64,000 nt of DNA from NCBI GenBank assembly GCA_016184365.1, contig JACPCW010000075.1, positions 1 to 64,000 on the forward strand, in the 5' to 3' direction. Every line of letters begins with the position of its first letter. Position 1 is the first letter of the stretch. Shown one piece after another: positions 40,836 through 49,940 of this stretch. Source of the DNA: Candidatus Rokuibacteriota bacterium (GTDB lineage: Bacteria > Methylomirabilota > Methylomirabilia > Rokubacteriales > CSP1-6). The notes below the pieces were generated by a model, which was given only the letters and a program-made list of their open reading frames with translations, was not told the DNA's origin and made no database searches. A program made the translations under genes and the position numbers.

Positions 40836-41885
40836 ATGACGTCGGCGCGCCGGCTCGCCCTCACGTTGATGCCGCTCGAGAATCGCCGCGAGGTCTGCCT
40901 GACGCTCGCCACGTCCGCCGAGCGCGTCGGTTACGACGGATTCTTTCTGCCCGAGACGTGGTCGTGGGACATCACCGTGCTGCTCGGCGAGATCGCCGCG
41001 CGCACGCACCACATCACGCTCGGCACCGGGATCCTCGGCATCTGGGGCCGGTCGCCGGCGACGATCGCGATGGCGGCGGCCACGCTGGCGACGGCGTCCG
41101 GCGGTCGATTCATGCTCGGCCTCGGCACGAGCACGCCGCAGCTCGCGGAAGGTCTGCACGACGTGCCGTTCACCCGGCCGCTCGGCCGCATGCGCCGCAC
41201 GGTGAACCAGGTGCGCGCGCTGCTCGGCGGCGAGCGCGTGCCGCTCGCCGGATCGTCGGGCGCGCGGCCGCTGAAGCTGAACGTCCCGCCGCAGCCGCCG
41301 ATTCCGATCTGTCTCGCGGCGCTCGGCGACGACTCGACGCGCCTCGCCGGCGAGATTTCCGACGGCTGGGTGCCGTTCATCTATCCGGTGTCGCGGCTCG
41401 AGGTCGGCATGGCGCTCCTGCGGGAAGGCGCCGCGCGCGGCGGACATCCCGACCGGCTGCCCCCGATCTACCCGTCGATCCCGACCGTCGTCGCGGCGGA
41501 CAGTGCCACCGCTCGCGCGGGCGCGGCGTGGGTCGTGTCGTTCTACCTCTCGACGATGGGCGCGATCTATCGTGACTCGCTCACCCGGTTCGGGTTCGGC
41601 AAGGAAGTCGCGGCCGTGCTCGCGGCGAACTCGCCGAAGCACACCGGCGTGGTGCCGCCGGATGCCGAGATCCTGCTCGACGAGCTGATCGTGTACGGCA
41701 CGCCCGACGAGGCCTGCCGGCGGCTCGCGCGCTGGTACGCGGCCGGCGTGGACATGCCCATCTTGTTGTTGCCGCCGCACATGACCCCGGACCAGATCGC
41801 GCTGCACCTCGAGACTTTTCGACGTGGGGGCCCCGACATGGCCCCCCCACCCCCCGACGCTCAGAGCGTCCCGGCGAAGCCGTGA
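40836..41885 (+). CDS. LLM-class (luciferase-like) flavin-dependent oxidoreductase with repeat-derived tail
   Basis: A 349-residue TIM-barrel protein of the luciferase-like monooxygenase class, probably F420-dependent. It has GYDGFFLPETWSWDI near residue 31, ITLGTGILGIWGRSPATIAM near residue 60, and GRFMLGLGTSTPQLAEGLHD near residue 90. The C-terminal domain ends near IALHLETFRR; the final 15 or so residues (GGPDMAPPPP and beyond) are translated from repeat copy 8. Substrate unknown. It is followed by a damaged UroD-family gene. Confidence 0.87.
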   Translation: MTSARRLALTLMPLENRREVCLTLATSAERVGYDGFFLPETWSWDITVLLGEIAARTHHITLGTGILGIWGRSPATIAMAAATLATASGGRFMLGLGTSTPQLAEGLHDVPFTRPLGRMRRTVNQVRALLGGERVPLAGSSGARPLKLNVPPQPPIPICLAALGDDSTRLAGEISDGWVPFIYPVSRLEVGMALLREGAARGGHPDRLPPIYPSIPTVVAADSATARAGAAWVVSFYLSTMGAIYRDSLTRFGFGKEVAAVLAANSPKHTGVVPPDAEILLDELIVYGTPDEACRRLARWYAAGVDMPILLLPPHMTPDQIALHLETFRRGGPDMAPPPPDAQSVPAKP

Positions 41886-41894
41886 CGCTCTTCG
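41825..41894 (+). repeat. Two-hairpin dispersed repeat, copy 8
   Basis: GGGGGCCCCGACATGGCCCC, GACGCTCAG, the imperfect stem AGCGTCCCGGCGAAGCCGTG and TTCGA. It is read as the tail of the LLM oxidoreductase. Confidence 0.85.
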
Positions 41895-41915
41895 ATGTCC
41901 GCTAGGAGGCCATGC

Positions 41916-42933
41916 ATGGAACCGACGCAGGTCACCGGACGCCAGCGCGTCTCGGCCGCCTACAAGGGCGGCTTCGCCGACCGCGTGCCCGCCTATCCGA
42001 TCGCCGGCTCGTTCGCGGGATGCGCCGACGGCCTGTCGATCGAGGAGTACTGCACGAGCCCGAAGAAGGCCGTGAAGGCGATGATCAACTACTACGAGCG
42101 GTACCAGCCGGACATCATGATCGCACGTGCTGCAGGACGACAAGGGCAAGCTCGCGAAGCTCGAGGTGCCCGATCCGTATCGCCACGGCCGGCTGCCGGA
42201 CTTCCTGGAGCAGTGCGAGGCGCTGTCCGCGCAGAAGTTCCCGAGCGGGCTCGGCGCCGTGCTCGTCGGTCCGTGGACGATCGCGATGCTCATGCGAAAC
42301 CCCGAGCTCATGTGTCTCGACACCATCGACGATCCGGCATTCGTGCACGAGCTGATGCGGTTCGCCACGGAGTACGCCAAGCGCTTCGGCGACGCGGTGC
42401 TCGAGCGGAAGATCGGGCTGAGCTACACCGATCCGACGGCGTCGTGCTCGCTGGTCGGACCCGACACGTATCGCGAGTTCATCAAGCCCTACCACCAGGA
42501 CATGGTGAATTACTTCAAGGCGAAGAAGGCCGGCACGACGATCCACATCTGCGGCACGACGCACCAGATTCACGAAGACCTGGTGGACGTCGGGTTCGTC
42601 GCCATCACGATCGACCTCGATCAGCAGGCGGACCCGGCGCTCAAGGTCGATCAGCTCGACAAGCTCGTGACGCTCGGCAACCAGCGCAACGTCGTCGCCG
42701 TCGGCAACGTCGACGTCACGATCTTCGAGCGCGCGAGCCAGGCCGAGATCGAGGCCGAGGTGCGGCGCTGCATCGACACCGTCGGTCCCCGGTCGCGGTT
42801 CGTGCTGTCGACCTCGTGCGAGCTGCCGCCGCGCGCGAATCCCGACTGCGTGAAGTGGATGATGGACGCCGCGCGCGACTTTGGTCGCTACGATCGGATC
42901 TTCGACGGAAAGGTTCCCACCGCCTCCGCTTGA
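41916..42933 (+). pseudogene. Uroporphyrinogen-decarboxylase-family protein, interrupted by an internal deletion/frameshift
   Basis: The start ATG 41916 has AGGAGG seven bases upstream. The first frame gives RVSAAYKGGFADRVPAYPIA to YERYQPDIMIA and then breaks down at about 42122. The family continues in another frame from VLQDDKGKLAKLEVPDPYRH to the stop at 42931-42933, including SYTDPTASCSLVGPDTYREF and IHICGTTHQIHEDL. In UroD-type corrinoid methyltransferases an additional stretch normally lies between these halves, so bases are missing rather than simply shifted. Either a real deletion or an assembly error; the second frame remains otherwise intact. Confidence 0.75.
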
Positions 42934-43643
42934 GCGCTTCCGTCGCTGACACGTTCGCGGCGCTTCCGCGGCGCTTCCGTGGACTTGGCGCCGTCACCGG
43001 CACGCTGAAGCCCGCGGATCTTCCCGATCCGCTCGTCGTCGAGTACGACGTGGCCGGGCCCGGGGGCGGGTGGTGGCACGTGATCGCGGATGCGCACGGC
43101 TGCACGGTGCACGAAGGCCGCGCCGACGATCCGTGGATCGGCGTGCGCGTGCTCGCCGACGACTGGATCGATCTTCACGCCGGCCGCATGTCCGTGTGGA
43201 CGCTCATCCGATCGGGACGCCTGACGTTCACGCCGGAATATGGCGAGGCGTCGGATCTTCCGTACCTCGGCCTGCTCGGGCCGGCGGTCGAGCCTCCCCG
43301 CAATGCCGCGTGGCTCGCGCTGCATCGGCTCGAGCCGGCCCGGCGCGGCTGTTTCGTCGCCGGGTCGCGACCCGACTTCGACCTCTACGAGTGCTGGCGC
43401 AGCACGGTGATGCTCGCACCGAACGGGCGAACGATCGCGATCGTCGCGGGCCTCGCGTGGGCCATCACCATCTGGTGGCTGCGGGCACGGCCGTTGGCGG
43501 GTATCGGCGCGGCGTTGGTGACGGGGATCGTGCTCTTCGTCGTCGCGCTCGGTCTGATCCGGCTCGCGAACCTCGACCGGCGTGTCTTCACGTTCGCCCT
43601 GGTGAGCGGTCTGCTGACCGTGCGCCCGCGCAGCCGGGATTGA
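42930..43643 (+). CDS. SCP2-like domain protein with two C-terminal membrane segments
   Basis: About 237 residues if started at TTG 42930, which overlaps the previous stop as TTGA. Residues 15-115 (LVVEYDVAGPGGGWWHVIAD to WIDLHAGRMSVWTLIRSGRL) resemble an SCP2 sterol-carrier-type lipid-binding domain. Two hydrophobic segments follow near residues 160-205. The rest is unassigned. The stop abuts the ABC ATPase stop on the opposite strand as TGATCA. The function is unknown, and lipid binding is a guess from fold resemblance. Confidence 0.55.
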   Translation: MSASVADTFAALPRRFRGLGAVTGTLKPADLPDPLVVEYDVAGPGGGWWHVIADAHGCTVHEGRADDPWIGVRVLADDWIDLHAGRMSVWTLIRSGRLTFTPEYGEASDLPYLGLLGPAVEPPRNAAWLALHRLEPARRGCFVAGSRPDFDLYECWRSTVMLAPNGRTIAIVAGLAWAITIWWLRARPLAGIGAALVTGIVLFVVALGLIRLANLDRRVFTFALVSGLLTVRPRSRD

Positions 43644-44393
43644 TCAGGGCGCGCCTCCCTGCTGGCGCTCGACCTCTTCCATGATCATCGTGTTCAGGTC
43701 GTCGATCAGCTTCAGCCGCTCGACGCGGCCGTCGTTCCGGATCAGCTCGCGGATGCGCGACGGCCGCGCCGACAGCATGACGAGCGTCGTGCCGATCTCG
43801 ACGGCTTCCTCGATGGCATGCGTCACGAAGAGGATGGTGCGGCCGGTCTCGCGCCAGATGCGGCGGACTTCGCGCTGCATGATGCGGCGGTTCTGGGCGT
43901 CGAGCGCGCCGAACGGCTCGTCCATCAGCAGGACGTCCGGTTCGATGGCGAGCGCGCGGGCGATGGCGGCGCGCTGCCGCATGCCGCCGGATACCCGACC
44001 GGGATAGTACGTCTCGAATCCCGCGAGCCCGACGAGCCCGAGATAGCGGCGCGCCGTCGCGAGACGCTCGGTCGCGGGCATGCCGAGGGGTTTCAGGACG
44101 AGGGCGACGTTGTCCTCGAGGGTCATCCAGGGCAGGAGGCGGTCCTCCTGGAACACGACGCCGATGCGCCGCTGGTGCGGCCGCCCGGCGACGATGAGCT
44201 CGCCGTCGATGCCGACCGCGCCGCGGGTCGCCGGCTCGAGACCGCCGATGATGCGCAGCAGCGTGGTCTTGCCGCAGCCGTTCGGCCCGAGCAGGCAGAG
44301 GAACTCGCCGGCGTCGACGGAGAACGACACGCGGTCGATGATCGGGATGAGGTAGTCCTTGCCGACGTCCTCGACGACGAGCTTCACCGCCAT
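43644..44393 (-). CDS. ABC transporter ATP-binding protein (NitT/TauT/SsuB type)
   Basis: A 249-residue ATPase. Walker A LLGPNGCGKTTLL is near residue 37, the Q loop in VVFQEDRLLPW, signature VSGGMRQRAAIARALA near residue 135, Walker B DVLLMDEPFGALD near residue 155, and the H-loop histidine in FVTHAIEEAVE. This is the nitrate/sulfonate/taurine class. It overlaps the permease end by 10 bases. With the permease and binding protein it makes a complete importer in one operon headed by trpB2. Confidence 0.92.
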   Translation of the reverse strand: MAVKLVVEDVGKDYLIPIIDRVSFSVDAGEFLCLLGPNGCGKTTLLRIIGGLEPATRGAVGIDGELIVAGRPHQRRIGVVFQEDRLLPWMTLEDNVALVLKPLGMPATERLATARRYLGLVGLAGFETYYPGRVSGGMRQRAAIARALAIEPDVLLMDEPFGALDAQNRRIMQREVRRIWRETGRTILFVTHAIEEAVEIGTTLVMLSARPSRIRELIRNDGRVERLKLIDDLNTMIMEEVERQQGGAP

Positions 44394-45133
44394 CGCATGA
44401 GCCGTCGCGACAGCGCGTCGAACACGAGCGCATCCGTCAGCATCATCACCAGGATCATGACGACCGCCCAGACGAAGACCATCTGCGTGGCGAGGATCTC
44501 GCGGCTGTAATTCATGATGTAGCCGATCCCGGACGTCACGCCGAAGATCTCGGCGACCACCGACACCTTCAGCGCGAGCCCGAAGCCCACCTTCATGCCG
44601 GCGATCAGGTACGGCAGCGTCGACGGCACCACGATCGCGCGGAACTTCTCGCGGCCCGAGAGCCGGTAGACGTCGCCCATCTCGAGCAGGCGGCGGTCGA
44701 CGCTCTCGACGCCTTCGATGAGGTTCGACGCCACGACGGGCAGCGTGATCATGAACGTCGTGAAGATCGGCGCCCAGTGCGACAGGCCGAACCAGATGAT
44801 GGAGATGACGATCCACACGAAGACCGACGTGGCGTTCAGCACGGCGGTGAGATCGCGGACGATGCCGCGCGCGGTGCGCGACACGAACCCGAGCAGGGCC
44901 GCCACCAGCGCCGTGACGACGGCGGCGCCGAACCCGATCACGATGCGGGAGAGTGACGCCGCCGTGTGCGTCCAGATCTCTCCCGTCCGCACCACCTCGA
45001 CGAAGCCGACGATGACCGACCACGGCGAGGGCAGGACGTAGGCGCCGTACCGCCACGACACCGCGGTCCAGACCGCGACGATGAGCGCGACGACGGCGAG
45101 GGTCGGCAGGCGCAGGCGGGCGACCCAGGTCAC
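44384..45133 (-). CDS. ABC transporter permease (NitT/TauT type)
   Basis: A 249-residue inner-membrane permease with six hydrophobic segments and an EAA-type loop (LLEMGDVYRLSGREKFRAIV) near residue 150. The LPSPWSVIVGFVEVVRTGEI start is typical of SsuC/TauC-class permeases. The start is GTG 45133, overlapping the binding-protein stop as GTGA. Imports the ligand bound by the product of the preceding gene. Confidence 0.9.
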   Translation of the reverse strand: MTWVARLRLPTLAVVALIVAVWTAVSWRYGAYVLPSPWSVIVGFVEVVRTGEIWTHTAASLSRIVIGFGAAVVTALVAALLGFVSRTARGIVRDLTAVLNATSVFVWIVISIIWFGLSHWAPIFTTFMITLPVVASNLIEGVESVDRRLLEMGDVYRLSGREKFRAIVVPSTLPYLIAGMKVGFGLALKVSVVAEIFGVTSGIGYIMNYSREILATQMVFVWAVVMILVMMLTDALVFDALSRRLMRWR

Positions 45134-46122
45134 GCCCGGTGAAAGAACTCCTTCCTGATGCGCTCCGGGTTGTCCCAGACGTCCGACTTCAGGAAGCCGA
45201 ACTCCTTGTTGATCTTGAGCTGGGCGATCAGCGTGTCGACCTGCTCGTCCGGCAGGCCGTGAAGCATGCGGACGGTTTCCTTGTGCGCGACGTCGATCAC
45301 GTCCTTGGGCAGCTTGGTGACCTCGGCCACGATCTCCTTCGCGCGCGCCGGCTTGTTGTACCAGATGTCCACGGCGTCGCGTTGCGCGTCGTTCAGGTCG
45401 CGCGCGATCGGCGCGTGCTTCTCGAGGAACTCCTTGTGCACCAGGTAGCACACGTGCACCGGGAAGCCGCTCGCCCGGCCCGTCGCCTTGCGCCACAGGT
45501 CGATCTGCTTCGCGAGATAGACGCCGTCGCCGCGATGCACGACGCTGTCGGTGATCGGCTGCCAGGCGATGATCGCGTCGACGTCCTTCTTCGCGAGCAG
45601 CGTCACCATGTCCGGCGGCGCCGTCGCCGTCACGATCTGCGCTTGCTTCTGGATGTCGAAGCCGTAGCCCTTTCGGAGCAGCGCGTTGATGTCGAAGAAC
45701 GTCGACGTGCCGACGATGGCGGCGATCTTCCTGCCTTTCAGGTCTTCGACCTTCGTGAGCCCCGCGTCCTTGCGGGCGACGATGGCGCCGAGCACGGCCG
45801 TGGCGACGCCGGTCACCTTGAGCGGCACGCCGTCCTCGAACGCCTTCGCGGCCAGCGCGAAGCTCATGTCGATCGCGTCGACGTTCTTCGACGCGAGCTG
45901 GTTCAGGAGCGGGCCGGGTGCGCCGGCGATGACCGAGTATTCCGCCTGCCAGCCGCGTTTGCCGAGCAGGTCTTCCTTGTGAATGATCTCGGTCGCGGCC
46001 CAGCCGAGCTGGAGATACGCGAGCCGCACCTTGCCCTTGCCGGTCTGGGCGCGCGCGCCGGCGGGCGCGACGAGCACCGCGGCCGCCGTGCCGGTCGCCT
46101 CGAGAAACTCGCGACGCTTCAT
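45130..46122 (-). CDS. ABC transporter substrate-binding protein (NitT/TauT type, Tat-like signal)
   Basis: A 330-residue periplasmic binding protein. The N-terminus [20 protein letters not shown] has a twin-arginine-type signal. Mature features are [38 protein letters not shown], and the lobe-crossing [20 protein letters not shown], as in taurine/nitrate/thiamine-precursor binding proteins. The stop and start overlap the neighbours (ATGA with trpB2, GTGA with the permease). Given trpB2 in the same operon, an aromatic or amino-acid-like ligand is possible but not shown. Confidence 0.88.
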   Translation of the reverse strand: MKRREFLEATGTAAAVLVAPAGARAQTGKGKVRLAYLQLGWAATEIIHKEDLLGKRGWQAEYSVIAGAPGPLLNQLASKNVDAIDMSFALAAKAFEDGVPLKVTGVATAVLGAIVARKDAGLTKVEDLKGRKIAAIVGTSTFFDINALLRKGYGFDIQKQAQIVTATAPPDMVTLLAKKDVDAIIAWQPITDSVVHRGDGVYLAKQIDLWRKATGRASGFPVHVCYLVHKEFLEKHAPIARDLNDAQRDAVDIWYNKPARAKEIVAEVTKLPKDVIDVAHKETVRMLHGLPDEQVDTLIAQLKINKEFGFLKSDVWDNPERIRKEFFHRA

Positions 46123-47504
46123 ACCTTCACCTGGGGCACGCCGCGCAGCGCCTCGGCGATCTTCTCCGCCGGGTATTCGTAGTCCTGGAGCTTGCCGGCC
46201 AGGAACTGCTCGTACGCGCCGAGATCGAAGTGGCCGTGCCCCGAGAGGTTGAACACGATCGTCTTGCGCTTGCCTTCCTTCTTGCACCGCTCGGCCTCGT
46301 CGATGACAACGCGGATGGCGTGCGCCGCCTCCGGCGCCGGGATCACGCCTTCCGAGCGCGCGAACTGCATCGCGGCCTGGAACGTCGCGATCTGCGGGAC
46401 GGCCACGGCCTCGATCACGCCTTCGTCGTACAGCTTGCAGACGAGCGGCGCCATGCCGTGATAGCGAAGCCCGCCCGCGTGCAGCGGCGCGGGAATGAAG
46501 CCGTGCCCGAGCGTGTGCATCTTCACGAGCGGCGTCATGCCGACGGTGTCGCCGAAGTCGTACGTGTACGTGCCCTTGGTGAGACTCGGGCACGCGCTGG
46601 GCTCGACGGCGATGAGGCGCAGCTTCTTCTTCTTGCCGGTGAGCTTGTCCGCGGCGAACGGGAAGCTGAGCCCGGCGAAGTTCGAGCCGCCCCCGGCGCA
46701 GGCGATGACGATGTCCGCCTCGTCATCCGCCTTCTCGAGCTGCTTCTTCGTTTCGAGGCCGATGATGGTCTGATGCATGAGCACGTGGTTCAGCACGGAG
46801 CCGAGCGAGTACTTCGTGTCGTCACGCGTCGCGGCGTCTTCGACCGCTTCGCTGATCGCGATGCCCAGCGAGCCGGGCGAGTTCACGTCCTGATCGAGCA
46901 CCTTCTTGCCGGCCTGCGTGTCGGTGCTGGGGCTCGCGACGACCTGCGCGCCCCACGTCTCCATCATGATGCGGCGATACGGCTTCTGCTGATACGACAC
47001 CTTGACCATGTACACCTTGCACTGGAGACCGAAGAGCTGGCTCGCGAACGCGAGCGCCGAGCCCCACTGACCGGCGCCGGTCTCCGTGCTGAGACGGGTG
47101 ACGCCTTCCTTCTTGTTGTAGTACGCCTGCGCGACCGCGGTGTTCGGCTTGTGACTGCCGGCCGGGCTGACGCCTTCGTACTTGTAGTAGATCCGTGCGG
47201 GCGTACCGATCGTCTTCTCGAGCCGGCGCGCGCGGAAGAGCGGACTCGGACGCCAGAGGCGATAGACGTCGCGGACGGCATCCGGGATCTCGACCCAGCG
47301 GTCGGTGCCGACTTCCTGCTTGATGAGCTCCATCGGGAACAGCGGCGCCAGGTCGGCGGGACCGATCGGCTGGCCGGTGCCGGGATGGAGGACGGGCGGC
47401 GCCGGGGTCTTGAAATCGGCCTGGATGTTGTACCACTTCGCCGGGATGTCTCTCTCGTCGAGCGTGAACTTCGTGCGCTGTTTGTCCGCGGCAGCTGACG
47501 CCAT
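46119..47504 (-). CDS. trpB2: Tryptophan synthase beta chain, TrpB2 type (PLP-dependent)
   Basis: A 461-residue PLP enzyme. The internal lysine motif [17 protein letters not shown] is near residue 125 (Schiff-base lysine), the substrate-binding [18 protein letters not shown] near residue 150, and the PLP phosphate loop [17 protein letters not shown] near residue 272. Length and the extended N-terminus are those of TrpB2, which makes tryptophan from indole and serine, often without TrpA. AGGAGG upstream fixes ATG 47504. No trpA or other trp gene is in view. It is first in an operon with a NitT/TauT-type importer. Confidence 0.92.
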   Translation of the reverse strand: MASAAADKQRTKFTLDERDIPAKWYNIQADFKTPAPPVLHPGTGQPIGPADLAPLFPMELIKQEVGTDRWVEIPDAVRDVYRLWRPSPLFRARRLEKTIGTPARIYYKYEGVSPAGSHKPNTAVAQAYYNKKEGVTRLSTETGAGQWGSALAFASQLFGLQCKVYMVKVSYQQKPYRRIMMETWGAQVVASPSTDTQAGKKVLDQDVNSPGSLGIAISEAVEDAATRDDTKYSLGSVLNHVLMHQTIIGLETKKQLEKADDEADIVIACAGGGSNFAGLSFPFAADKLTGKKKKLRLIAVEPSACPSLTKGTYTYDFGDTVGMTPLVKMHTLGHGFIPAPLHAGGLRYHGMAPLVCKLYDEGVIEAVAVPQIATFQAAMQFARSEGVIPAPEAAHAIRVVIDEAERCKKEGKRKTIVFNLSGHGHFDLGAYEQFLAGKLQDYEYPAEKIAEALRGVPQVKV

Positions 47505-47607
47505 TGGGGGGACCTCCTGTCGGACGACTCGCGGAGAAAAGTGGCGACACGATACCACGACCGATTCGGGCCGGTCGCTGGCACCCGGATTGAATCATTC
47601 GGGCGCC

Positions 47608-48840
47608 GTGGCACGATCGCGTCCCGTGCCCGCATCGTCGTCGGCGGCGCAAGCCGTCGAACAGCGCGTGTCGCCGTGGAAGCTGGGCGGTCTCGGCGTC
47701 CGCGAGCTCGGGAAGCGCCTGTACAAGGAAGCGTGGACCGACGAGATCATGGATCGCGCGGCCGGTCTGGCGTATTACTTCCTGTTCGCGCTGTTCCCCG
47801 CGCTGCTGTTCCTCACGTCGCTGCTCGGCATGCTGCCCATCCCGGATCTCATGAACCGGCTGATGTCGTACGTCGAGCAGACGCTGCCGGGCGACGCGGC
47901 GTCGGTGATCCAGAAGACGCTCGGCGAGATCGTGCGCGGCGCGCACGGCGGCCTGCTGTCGATCGGCGCGCTCGCGGCGCTGTGGGCGGCGTCCGCCGGA
48001 CTGGCGTCCATGATGACCGCGCTCAACGTCGCCTATGGCGTCGAAGACACCCGGCCGTGGTGGAAGCGCCGCGCGATCGCCGTCGCACTCACGCTCGCGC
48101 TGTCGCTCCTGGTCCTGTCGGCCATGGTGCTGCTGGTCTTCGGCGGCCCGATCGGCCGGTTCCTCGGCGACACGATCGGGCTCGGGAATGCCGCCGTCAT
48201 GGCCTGGAACATCGCGCAGTATCCCGTCGCGATCGCGTTCGTCGTCGCCGGCGTCGCGCTGCTCTACTTCGTGGCGCCGGCCGTCGAGCAGCGCACGTGG
48301 TACTGGGTGACGCCCGGATCCATCGTCGCCACCGTCGCGTGGATCGGCATGTCGCTCGGTCTCAGGCTCTACGTCACGCAGTTCGGGAACTACGGCGCGA
48401 CGTACGGCTCGATCGCGGGCGTGATTCTCTTGATGCTGTGGCTGTACCTGGCCGGTCTCGTGATCCTGCTGGGCGCCGAGATCAATTCCGAGATCGAGCA
48501 TGCGGCCGCCGCGCAGGGCGCGCCGACGGCGAAGGCGGAAGGCGAGCTGGCGCCCGGCGTGCCGGGGCCGCCGCCGCGCGCGCAGCAGGAAGTGGTCGAG
48601 CGCGATGTGGCCGAACGCGTCGCGCTGCGCGGCCAGTCGGTCCCCCTGCCGGGCGCCGGTCCGTTCGCCCAGAGCGCGACCGCGCGCGTGGCCGACGCCG
48701 GTGTCGGCGCCGCGCACACGATCCGCGCGCTCCCGTGGGTGGCCGCGTGGGGGTCGATGCGGCTCGTCGCTCGCGTGACCGGAAGGCTCGCGGGGCGCCG
48801 CCGCCGCCGAACCCCGCGCGACTATCGCCGCGCGGCTTGA
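47608..48840 (+). CDS. YihY/BrkB-type inner-membrane protein with long C-terminal tail
   Basis: A 410-residue protein (404 if started at GTG 47626). The core has six hydrophobic segments with the family landmarks AGLAYYFLFALFPALLFLTS near residue 50, LWAASAGLASMMTALNVAY near residue 130, and the late GSIAGVILLMLWLYLAGLVILLGAEINSE region. A 120-residue cytoplasmic tail, alanine/arginine-rich, follows. The role of YihY proteins is not settled (once misnamed RNase BN). Divergent from trpB2. Confidence 0.87.
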   Translation: MARSRPVPASSSAAQAVEQRVSPWKLGGLGVRELGKRLYKEAWTDEIMDRAAGLAYYFLFALFPALLFLTSLLGMLPIPDLMNRLMSYVEQTLPGDAASVIQKTLGEIVRGAHGGLLSIGALAALWAASAGLASMMTALNVAYGVEDTRPWWKRRAIAVALTLALSLLVLSAMVLLVFGGPIGRFLGDTIGLGNAAVMAWNIAQYPVAIAFVVAGVALLYFVAPAVEQRTWYWVTPGSIVATVAWIGMSLGLRLYVTQFGNYGATYGSIAGVILLMLWLYLAGLVILLGAEINSEIEHAAAAQGAPTAKAEGELAPGVPGPPPRAQQEVVERDVAERVALRGQSVPLPGAGPFAQSATARVADAGVGAAHTIRALPWVAAWGSMRLVARVTGRLAGRRRRRTPRDYRRAA

Positions 48841-48852
48841 GATCGATTCACA

Positions 48853-48921
48853 TGGGGCCCCCGACATGGCCCCCATACCCCCAGCGCTCGGAAACCGGCC
48901 CGGCGCAGCCGTGCCGGTCGA
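48853..48921 (+). repeat. Two-hairpin dispersed repeat, copy 9
   Basis: GGGGCCCCCGACATGGCCCC, GCGCTCGG, the stem ACCGGCCCGGCGCAGCCGTG and CCGGTCGA. Tandem with copy 10 in the gap after the YihY gene. Confidence 0.85.
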
Positions 48922-48933
48922 TTGTTTGAGATG

Positions 48934-49005
48934 GGCGCCCCCCGACATGGCCCCCATACCCCCCAACGCTCGGAACCGGCGCGGCGCAGCCGTGCCGGTC
49001 CTCGA
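48934..49005 (+). repeat. Two-hairpin dispersed repeat, copy 10
   Basis: Repeats copy 9 with small changes (GCGCCCCCCGACATGGCCCC, stem ACCGGCGCGGCGCAGCCGTG). The pair fills most of 48841-49071, which otherwise holds only the ribosome-binding region of the next gene. Confidence 0.85.
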
Positions 49006-49071
49006 CTTACCGTGCGATGCACTCGTAGACTCGGGTCCGCGACGATCATCATCGATCCGGAGGAGCCCGTC

Positions 49072-49896
49072 ATGGCGAGCGCGACGATCGAGATCCGGAA
49101 GCTCACCCCGCACTGCGGCGCGGAGATCGGCGGCGTCGATCTCGCCGCCGCCATGGACGACCCGACGTTCGCCGCGGTTCACCAGGCACTGGCCGACCAC
49201 GGCGTCATCTTCTTCCGCGACCAGACGCTGACGCCCGAGCAGCAGAAGGCGTTCGCGCGCCGCTTCGGTGAGCTGCACATCCATCCGGCGTATCCGCACC
49301 TCCTCGCCGGCCATCCGGAGATCATGGAGATCTACGCCGACGAAAAGTCCCAGCGCGTTGCCGGCGAGGCGTGGCACTCGGACGTGTCGTGCGATGCGGA
49401 GCCGCCGCTCGGAACCGTCCTCTATATGGTCGAGGTGCCGCCCGTCGGCGGCGACACGCTCTTCGCCAGCATGTACGCGGCGTACGACACGCTGTCGGAG
49501 CCGATGAAGCGGCTGCTCGAAGGCATGACGGCGATTCACGACGGCGAATACGTGTATCGCGGGCGCTACGAAGGCGTGGTCGAGGAAGGGAAGGTCTATC
49601 CGAAGTCGGAGCACCCGGTCATCCGCACGCATCCGGTGAGCGGGCGCAAGGCGCTCTTCGTCAACAGCACGTTCACGACGCGCATCGTGCAGCTCGCGAA
49701 GCACGAGAGCGACGCGATCCTCGGGATGCTGTTCCGGCACGTCGAGACGCCGGAGCTCCAGTGCCGCTTCCGGTGGGACGTCGGCTCGGTCGCCTTCTGG
49801 GACAACCGCGGCGTGCAGCACCACGCGATGTGGGATTACTACCCGAATCGCCGCCGCGGCCTGCGCGCGACGATCCGCGGCGACAAGCCCGTGTGA
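49072..49896 (+). CDS. TauD/TfdA-family 2-oxoglutarate-dependent dioxygenase
   Basis: A 274-residue 2OG/Fe(II) dioxygenase. The iron ligands are in AWHSDVSC (HxD) near residue 101 and the late VQHHAMWDYYP histidine near residue 253. The 2OG-binding arginine is in RRRGLRATIRG. N-terminal GAEIGGVDLAAAMDDP is typical of TauD/TfdA. It probably hydroxylates a sulfonate, aryloxyacid or alkyl acid, with the resulting product breaking down. GGAGGAG eight bases before ATG 49072 supports the start. Confidence 0.9.
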   Translation: MASATIEIRKLTPHCGAEIGGVDLAAAMDDPTFAAVHQALADHGVIFFRDQTLTPEQQKAFARRFGELHIHPAYPHLLAGHPEIMEIYADEKSQRVAGEAWHSDVSCDAEPPLGTVLYMVEVPPVGGDTLFASMYAAYDTLSEPMKRLLEGMTAIHDGEYVYRGRYEGVVEEGKVYPKSEHPVIRTHPVSGRKALFVNSTFTTRIVQLAKHESDAILGMLFRHVETPELQCRFRWDVGSVAFWDNRGVQHHAMWDYYPNRRRGLRATIRGDKPV

Positions 49897-49905
49897 TCGA
49901 CAGGG

Positions 49906-49940
49906 AACCGGCCCGGCATAGCCGGACCGGTCCTCGATTA
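49906..49940 (+). repeat. Partial repeat (second hairpin only)
   Basis: AACCGGCCCGGCATAGCCGG, then ACCGGTCCTCGAT, the stem and CCTCGA end of the family without the GGGGCCCC half. It lies between the dioxygenase and the PIN-domain gene. Confidence 0.6.
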
